This document shows positions 57,113-64,000 of a stretch of DNA of 64,000 bases, piece by piece. This DNA comes from Psococerastis gibbosa (lineage: Eukaryota; Arthropoda; Insecta; Psocodea; Psocidae), in contig OZ020487.1 of NCBI GenBank assembly GCA_963971405.1, positions 33,651,371 through 33,715,370 of the forward strand, in the 5' to 3' direction. Below the pieces are notes generated by a model. That model searched no databases. It saw only the letters and a list, made by a program, of their open reading frames with translations, and was not told the origin of the DNA. Within the stretch, counting starts at the first letter, position 1, and each line of letters begins with the position of its first letter. The translations under genes and the position numbers were made by a program.

Positions 57113-57938
57113 AAAAATCATTCTAAAGAGGTTACTCCAACAAGCTTTCCAATTTATCAAAATTAGTAGATAAAGAAAATTAGTAATTTCGTGGTAAATA
57201 ATTATCCTATGGTTAAATGTCCGATATCTCGGGGGGAGGGGGGGGGGGGTTGTCTATCTAACGTCACTGGAGGTGAGGTAAACTCTAGATAGGTCAGACC
57301 AACACATTACCACACAGCAATAATGCGCGCAATGCATTTGAATTTTCTATCATATTTTCAAAAAAACATTTTTTTGCACAAAACCAAATAATTTTTTTGG
57401 GCAAGTAACCTGTCCGGTTTCGTTACTCAATTCAACAACTAAAACATCCCTGAAGGTAGAAATCATCAATAGAAAGGTTTCGCAGAAAAATTATTTTTTA
57501 GTCATTTTTCATTAAAATTTAGTTATTTTTATTTTTTTACCCCCCGAAACAAACCATCAAAGGGCAAGCGACCCCCCGCATTTTGTCAACATTAATAACG
57601 ACTACAATATATGTGAATTTAAAAGAAATCGTTGGAGCCGTTTTGGATAAATAATTTTTTTAGACGTTTTTTAAGCCCCAAAAAAAAACGGTCCCGAGGT
57701 ATGATTTTTGTGACCCTACATGCCGAATTTCATAATAATCGACCGAGTGGTTTGCCCGGAAATCGATGAACAGACAGACAGAGCGACAGAGCGACAGACA
57801 GACAGACAGACATTTCGTAAAAACCACTTTTATGGGTTCCTGGGACCGCAAAACGTGTAATTCCGCTGAAATCTCGGAATCGAAAATTTGGACCGTCACA
57901 AAGCTTTCCTTATAGGTACTACGTATAAATTGGAAAGC
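57113..57938 (+). repeat. Interspersed repeat A, copy 4
   Basis: GCTTTCCAATTTATC at 57144, a G run at 57231-57250, 'accaacacattaccacacag', 'aagcgaccccccgc', a (GACA)n region (57770-57810) and the terminal ATAAATTGGAAAGC at 57925-57938. It lacks about 50 bp present in copy 2 around 57670-57690. The - strand frame retains FIDFRANHSVDYYEIRHVGS. Confidence 0.9.
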
Positions 57939-60217
57939 AATAAACCCAAATGAATGTAAATTTACCACGGGATTTAAAGCGGAATAATTTGATATTACTG
58001 ATTGTGGCTTGCTGCAAGCCAATTAGGCTACATGTTATTTTAAGTACAATATACAGATACAGTAGGAACCCTAAGTAGGTACTGTAATGTATGTGTCATA
58101 AACAATAACAATGTAAAATTATTGTAACATTTTTGGGTGTTCTATTTGTAATTGTTTTTGTCAATTTATTAGCTTCAAATGTTACCAACTGTACATATTG
58201 TAAGTCTTATTGATCCCTATAGAGTGATTTAGACCTGCAGGCACATAAAACCTTTCCTGTATTTTTTGAAACTTTGTTTCTGCACATATACGGCATCATG
58301 CGAAACGCATTAAGCTATAACTCGGTTTAAAATTTTAAATCCATATGCTTCACATCCAATCTTCAAGAGCACAAAGAAATTTTTTTTACAAGATCTCATG
58401 AGGGTAGCACATAATTCACCTTCCGGTGTGATGCATGAGTATTATCGTAAGAAGTAATAGGCTTATGAATAGAAAACGTGTTTCAGGCCACTTTCTTATG
58501 CAAACGAGATAGCTCAGCTTCAGTTTTACTTTAAATGAATAAACATGCCTGATGCTCCATTATTCTTCCTTTTGTTTTTCAGTAAAGTGCCTGGTATAAA
58601 TACTTAAGGCTTTCTTGTATTAAAAAAATCAGATTTTTTGGGGGTTCGAAGCATTGTAAAAGAGACAGGTGAATCAAGAATTGACCCATTATGATAAAAG
58701 TTGACTTGATAAAATACTACACAAAAAAACATAAAAATTATGGCACGTTTTCGACTATAGCTTATGTTCGTGTTCCAAATATTACAAAGTTACAAAGGCG
58801 ACAATTTTATATATTAAGAATTGACATAGTATTTAATTACCAAATTACGAGTATTAATTATAGCGATTACTCTCACCTGAACAGGGACGACGCTCTGAAC
58901 TGAGTCACGAGTTACGAGTTACTAGTATCTGGAAAGTCGCTGCCCGTATGAACAAGGGCCATGTAAAAGTAAGTACTCAAGACTGAACAATTATAACTTA
59001 TTGGTTTACAATGATAAAAATATTGAAAAAATAATAAATATGACAATAGTTTTGCATCGCTATGCGAGTCAAAATATTGAGAACTTCAATGGCAAATTGA
59101 TTAGGGCGCTATATCGACCTGTGTGTCCGTGAATGCCTCGCATTGCACAAGCTAAATATAGTTGCGGGTTGTTGTCGCAGGTACCTTACCCTAAATCGGG
59201 TAGGTACACAAGTACTCATCCCCGCATTTTACAGTTAGTGAATTCAATTCAGTCTTAATATTGTATCGGCTCCGATAGGTTCTATATTTATTTAATTATA
59301 TACCTATCGTTATTTACATTAATTTTATTAGTTGTGGTTGTAGTGTTTTCTTGTTTGTGTTATTATTCTTTATATTAAACAGTGTTTATTGTGCTCGCCC
59401 CTGCTGTGATTCCTGCGGATACTTTGCAAGCCACGGACTCCGGCAGTAGATAAGTAGCGTAGCCTATTCACTCAAAACACATACACCCAGACACTTTACA
59501 GCACCACACTATACATTACATTTTATAATAGGTCTACCTACTGTACTACACCTTCACCACCGAGTAAGCAGAGTACGGTAGGCTTATTCTCTTATTCTCT
59601 TACAATCATAATTATTTTCATACAGTCCACTCCCATTTCATAGGTACCTAAACCTACAGGAGTGTAATTTGGAGGTCCTAGTTATTAGCTTATTAGGATA
59701 CGCCCCTGTTGTGAGTTAGGTACTTATTTTTATTTTACTGAGCTATCGCAGAAAACCACACTGTGATTATAAATAAATAAATAAATTGTAAGACTTCAAT
59801 AATTCGTAGCTGTTGGACGGAAAATTTGAGCTTAGGCTATATTATACCTTAACACTAACTTAATAATATTATAAATTAATCACTAATGCAATAAATTTGC
59901 ACAATGCCTGTTTAAGACTTTTAGTTGTCAGCATTGGCTCGATTGAAGACGGGGAAAACAGGAAGAAGTATACAAGACGCTGACGGAAGAATATTCGAAT
60001 TTGACACACATTGATTAATGGCTTTGGAAGAATTGCTGACTAAATGTTTACCTTTCAAAACCTTTCAAAAAGCATAACATAACTGTCTCTTTCATCCATT
60101 TAATGACTGCTTCTTGTACGGTTTCGGCGGTACGTCGGTACGTCCAAACTGTTATTGATAAAATTTATTTCATTTATCTATAACAACAAACTTCGTTTCC
60201 TTGTGATTTTAATGTTA
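57939..60217. other. No gene recognised
   Basis: About 2.3 kb with only short open frames. A 70-codon + frame at 58691 has no domain. Confidence 0.4.
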
Positions 60218-60488
60218 CTGGAGGTAAATGTTTCCCACTTGTCAGTTTTTCTTCATGTGTGCATTAACAATTGATGAGATTTTTGTTTTAAGGAGACTAT
60301 TATGTAGGTACCTAACTTATCTTATCTTAAGTTATAATAAGGTGGAGACTTATTATTGATGTCTCTACCATATTATAACTTAATTTATAATAGATAAGTT
60401 AGTATCTACATAATAGTCTTATTAAAACAAAAATCTTAACAATTTTTTATGCACAAATGAAGAAAAACTGTCAAGTGGAATACCCGCC
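60218..60488. mobile_element. PIF/Harbinger-type MITE, diverged left end
   Basis: TTA flanks it (60215-60217 and 60489-60491). The inverted arms share CACTTG(T/A)CAGTTTTTCTTC, 'aagatttttgtttta' and 'actattatgtag.ta' for about 90 bp. The right end reads GGCGGGTATTCCACTTG when inverted; the left outermost 20 bp have diverged. It is related to the element at 48283. Confidence 0.75.
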
Positions 60489-60887
60489 TTACCGAATTTA
60501 AATTTTATTTATAGGGGATTTTAGTGGAATGTAAAGCAGTTAACAACATTGGACGCTGCATACCAACAAGCCAATCGTCTTCCCTTTCTAGTAGCGAAAG
60601 TAAAGCTCCTGGAGGTAATGTCAACCTTTTTAAGGCTCACCAAAAAGTTATATACTGTATATATTTATATAACTAGGTAGGTTATATTATATTATTATTA
60701 TATTACTACAGAACAAGGACATTTCCCCATAGATGTAATACATTCATACTTTAATAGTCTAATGTATAAGTTAAGTCAATATTAATAAATAAAATAACTT
60801 AAAACTAAGCACTTATGAATTAATTAAACATGCTATACAAATAGGTACATACATAGATAACAAAGTAAAAATAAATAGTAATTTATT
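60489..60887. other. No gene recognised
   Basis: AT-rich, without identifiable features. Confidence 0.4.
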
Positions 60888-60899
60888 TACACAGGTGTT

Positions 60900-61139
60900 G
60901 CCGGCCGCCATACCAAGTTGAATCCAGCTGACCAGAGCAGGTTCAAAGCTGCAGATAAATTGGTCGTGTGCACAGTGCCGGTAGGGAAACATGGTAGGAC
61001 TTGTCCTGGTCACCTCCGAACTAATCGTGTGACTTTACTGTGTTTCCCAAGTGGTTCGGAATCCACTATAATCAGGAGGTCCACTGGAGTCCTATGGGCC
61101 CACACCGTGGCCTGGGACTGTGTCAAACCATACTACTAC
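60900..61139 (+). mobile_element. SINE-like family G, copy 2, with 12-bp target duplication
   Basis: It begins 'ccggccgccataccaagttg' and ends in a short TAC tail. TACACAGGTGTT flanks it exactly (60888-60899 and 61140-61151). It has a deletion and replacement before the tail compared with copy 1. Confidence 0.88.
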
Positions 61140-61289
61140 TACACAGGTGTTATCATAAGCAGCACCTGGATGAGACGTTTATATATAGGAGGTTAAGCTA
61201 TTTCTATTAATGTCTTTAACACAGATATAATATTGTACAGGCGCATTTCTGGTATGTTGTAGGTTGTATATACATATATTGTATAACTA

Positions 61290-61571
61290 CTAGTAGTAGT
61301 AGTAGTAGTGTTCGTCGGGTTAATAACGACTTAGGCCTCATATAGAGCGACCCCGACTTGACTGTCCTATGCCAGCCCATAGGGCAGTGGACCTCCTGAT
61401 TATAGTGGATTCCGAACCACTTGGGAAACACAGTGAAGTCACACGATTAGTTCGGAGGTGACCAGGACAAGTCCTACCATGTTTCCCTACCGGCAGTGTG
61501 CACACGACCAAGTTATCTGCAGCTTTGCACCTGCACTGGTCCGCTGGATTCAACTTGGTATGGCGGCCGGC
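61290..61571 (-). mobile_element. SINE-like family G, copy 3, opposite orientation
   Basis: On the - strand it starts 'gccggccgccataccaag' at 61571 and ends in a (CTA)n tail at 61310-61290. The flanks TATTGTATAACTA (61277-61289) and TATTGCATAACTA (61572-61584) differ at one base. With copy 2 it forms an inverted pair separated by about 150 bp. Confidence 0.88.
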
Positions 61572-61619
61572 TATTGCATAACTAGGTTATATAAATATTG
61601 TGGCATTGTATGGTATAAT

Positions 61620-61872
61620 TTTACTCGTATCTGTACTTGGTTAAGTCATATTTCGCCTGTTTAATTGAGTCAATGGTAAGCTTGTCTCAGCTTGTCCTTT
61701 ATCGCTTGTAGCCGGTGTAGGGTGACATCGTGGACGTATACCAGTTTGCCAATAGCCAAAAATTCATACAGAAACAATATAAATAATGTCCGAAATCCAT
61801 GGGGTCGTTGGCGTTGGACAAGTGTCCAATGGACCGCATCATAAGTAGGCCTAGGTTCATAAACAGTTCTTC
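61620..61872 (+). repeat. Interspersed repeat F, copy 7 (reference copy)
   Basis: The most complete copy: 'cgtatctgtacttggttaag', 'caatggtaagcttgtctcag', 'gccggtgtagggtgacatcg', 'aatgtccgaaatccatgg', 'gtcgttggcgttggacaa' and 'aagtaggcctaggttcat'. A (TTA)n run follows at about 61879-61896. Confidence 0.85.
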
Positions 61873-62046
61873 AGTAAATTATTATTATTATTATTATTCA
61901 AGTATAAAGTAATAAGGGATAACTATTATAAAAATTAATTATAATTATTATATATATATTATTATTATATATTATATTATTATAATTAATAGTAGATGAT
62001 AGAAACAAAAAGATGATAGAGAAAAAAGCTTATAGTATACTATGTT
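61873..62046. repeat. Simple A/T repeats
   Basis: A (TTA)n run and a long AT-alternating stretch (61930-61990). Confidence 0.7.
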
Positions 62047-62225
62047 AGGACATGTAGAGTAGTGGAACAGACTTTAACCCGAAAGGTTGTTGGTTCGAGT
62101 CCTACACATTTTCAGGCCATGCTTCGGAGGGCGGTCCCGGTCCCAAGTTGAGAGTAAGAGTTGTAAGGGCTTTATATCCCTAACTCCGCTAGGTTGGCTT
62201 AGTAATAGAACAAAAGAAGTCATTA
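62047..62225 (+). mobile_element. tRNA-type SINE C, copy
   Basis: A clear B-box GGTTCGAGTCC lies near 62092-62102, with an A-box-like 'tgtagagtagtgg' about 40 bp upstream. The body is shortened but the 3' end 'aactccgctaggttggctta' is intact. Repeat A copy 5 starts directly after it. Confidence 0.8.
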
Positions 62226-62227
62226 TT

Positions 62228-63072
62228 GCTTTCCAATTTATACGTAGTATAAGGAATGCTTTGTGACGTTCGAAATTTTCGATTCCGAGATTTCAACGGA
62301 TTTACACGTTTTGAGGTCCCAGGAACCTAAAAAAGTGGTTTTTACGAAATGTCTGTCTGTAGCTCTGTCTGTCTGTTCATCGATTTGCGGGCAAACTACT
62401 CAGTCGATTTTGATGAAATTTAGCATGTAGGTTCACAAAAATCATACCTCGAAGCAATTTTTTTTTATTTTGGGCAAACTCAATTTGGGGGGGTTTTATT
62501 CTCAAAAAACTCAATAAGACGTCTATAAGTTATTTCTCAAAAACGGCTCAAACGATTTCTTTTAAATTCACATATCTTGTAGTTGTTATTAATATTGATA
62601 AAATGCGGGGGGTCGCTTGCCCCTTGATAGTTTGCTTCTGGGGGTAAAAAAATAAAAATAACTAAATTTGAATGAAAAAGTACTAAAAAATAATTTTTCT
62701 GCGAAACCTTTCAATCAATGATTTCTACCTTCTGGCATGTTTTAGTTGTTAAATTGAGTAAAGAAACCAGACAGGTTGCTTTCCCAAAAATCTATTTGGT
62801 GTGGGGAAAAAAATTATTTTTTGAAGAAATGATAGAAATTTCGCGCTCAAATGCATTGCGCGCCCTGCCATTATTGCTGTGTAGTAATATGTTGGTCTGA
62901 CCTGTCTAGAATTTATCTCCCCTCCAGTGACGCCAGGTGGACAACCCCCCCCCCCCCCTGAGATATCCGAAAAATTACCATAGGAAAATTATTTACCATG
63001 AAACTACTAATTTTCTCTATCTACTAATGTTGATAAATTGGAAAGCATGTTCGAGTAAACTCGGACCGGTTC
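62228..63072 (-). repeat. Interspersed repeat A, copy 5
   Basis: GCTTTCCAATTTATACG at the left edge, 'aaaacgtgtaaatccgttg' inverted, a GTCTGTCTGT run, 'gcggggggtcgcttgcccc', a C run (62945-62958), then ATAAATTGGAAAGC and 'atgttcgagtaaactcgg' at the right. Confidence 0.9.
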
Positions 63073-63273
63073 ATTATTTACGATATGTATAGCAGTTAGG
63101 CCTACCACAGAGCACAAAGTTACGAGCTCAGTAGGATTAGGACTATATAGGTATTTTTAATTACATCCCGCTATGTTACAACCACGCGCGAGCGTCCATT
63201 ATTGTATATTCTGCGGTGCCTATATACCCAACACATACAGTACATATAGGTAGTATGTACTATGTCTACTAAA
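63073..63273. other. No gene recognised
   Basis: Short unassigned stretch. Confidence 0.4.
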
Positions 63274-63372
63274 CCGACAATAGAGGATCTAGAATAAAAT
63301 CTGGACTTGGCAGGATTCTAACCCACGATCTATGTCTTGTCATTGTCTTAACCTCCAGACCACAAGCCCACT
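63274..63372 (-). mobile_element. tRNA-type SINE D, copy 5
   Basis: The - strand reads 'gggcttgtggtctggaggtt', 'aagacaatgacaag', 'gatcgtgggttagaatcc', 'caagtccagattt' and 'gatcctctattgtcgg'. It is the most diverged copy, but both acceptor strands are still present. Confidence 0.75.
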
Positions 63373-63446
63373 CAAATACATAGAGTTTGCTAAATCCTGT
63401 ACGTATTTGCTCTTCGTCATGTTCACACTGTCAGACTGGTTAGCAC

Positions 63447-63764
63447 CAGTGGCGGAGCGTGCCTGTAAGGCGTGCAATTCCGCATTACACTAAAAGAAAC
63501 CAAGGAATGCATTATGAGCTTTGTTGAAATCTATAGGAAGCCGTGAGCAAATAAGATTGTATGAGCATAATTTTAACAACGCAGTCTAAGAAAATTAAGA
63601 ATCTAGTCACGTTAGAATTCAAATGCTTTCTTTTTTGTTTTCAAATTTTTACATTTTTTAGAAGATAGAAGAAGCTATATAAAATGATTCGTGTTTTTTT
63701 TAAACTTAAATAGCCTTATGAATTACAAGCATTACACTCGCAATTATCCCACGCTCCTACACTG
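63447..63764. mobile_element. hAT-type non-autonomous element, 318 bp
   Basis: The left end CAGTGGCGGAGCGTG and the right end, inverted, CAGTGTAGGAGCGTG match, with 'gcattacac' near both ends. The flanks GTTAGCAC (63439-63446) and GATAGCAC (63765-63772) differ at one of eight positions. Confidence 0.8.
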
Positions 63765-63892
63765 GATAGCACATGCTACACACCAATATAACCAAACTCT
63801 GAGCTAACATTATTGCATAAAGGTGCCCATTCCACCGACCGGCTAGGGCTATTTACAAAAACGGTGACGTGGTAGCAGACATTCAAGACTTA

Positions 63893-64000
63893 GGCGGGGT
63901 TTCCATCGATTTCGCATTGCAGAATGCAAATGACATTGACGGAAATTAGAATTTTTCTTTTTATAGAAATCTATTAAAATGTTTGTACTTAAAATATCCC
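63893..64000 (+). mobile_element. Possible left end of a PIF/Harbinger-type MITE, cut by window end
   Basis: TTA (63890-63892) is followed by GGCGGGGTTTCCATCG, resembling the GGCGGGTATTCCA ends of the elements at 33817 and 60218. The right half is outside the window. Confidence 0.4.

Overview
The window is a repeat-dominated stretch of an animal nuclear genome, most likely an insect. No bacterial or organellar genes are visible, and the sequence is AT-rich with frequent poly(G)/poly(C) runs. Its only recognisable proteins are pieces of retroelements typical of arthropods (BEL/Pao integrase, non-LTR elements with RNase H, RTE-type and Jockey-like tails) and a fragment of replication-dependent histone H3. 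I cannot name the species; a hemipteran would fit, but that is a guess.

Host gene content is very low. The best candidates are a 43-codon first coding exon on the + strand (28297-28425) that ends at a consensus splice donor, and a long open coding-like exon on the - strand (about 50526-50859). I recognise neither protein. A shorter exon-like segment lies near 5470-5561. No complete gene is visible, so this is either a gene desert or the introns of very large genes.

The repeats fall into families that recur within the window. Family A (five copies, about 850 bp, GCTTTCC... termini in inverted orientation, an internal GACA microsatellite and a conserved poly-G site) sits at 1, 43.5, 46.5, 57.1 and 62.2 kb. 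SINE-like family B (about 165 bp, ten copies or fragments), tRNA-type SINE C (five copies), tRNA-type SINE D with an almost complete tRNA cloverleaf (five copies, two of them forming a palindrome at 41.1 kb), repeat F (about 240 bp, seven copies) and SINE-like family G (four copies, three with clear 12-13 bp target-site duplications) are scattered throughout. DNA-transposon relics with terminal inverted repeats are numerous: hAT-type (19.3, 33.4, 47.6, 55.7 and 63.4 kb), TTA/TAA-flanked PIF/Harbinger-type (33.8, 48.3, 60.2 and 63.9 kb), TTAA-flanked (16.8 and 45.2 kb), TA-flanked (20.6 kb), a CWG-targeting MITE family E (8.1, 8.9 and 28.7 kb) and fold-back elements (3.9 and 48.9 kb).

Retrotransposon relics are all broken: LINE 3' ends at 2.0, 8.4, 12.0, 34.9, 54.4 and 56.2 kb, and a BEL/Pao 3' fragment at 38.7 kb. 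The most notable observations are a histone H3 fragment with an intact 3' reading frame lying inside a repeat F copy, a MITE family whose insertion into a SINE and into itself exposes its 3-bp target, the head-to-head tRNA-SINE palindrome, and a hAT relic built around a 124-bp tandem array. All similarity calls come from reading by eye; no database search or alignment was run.
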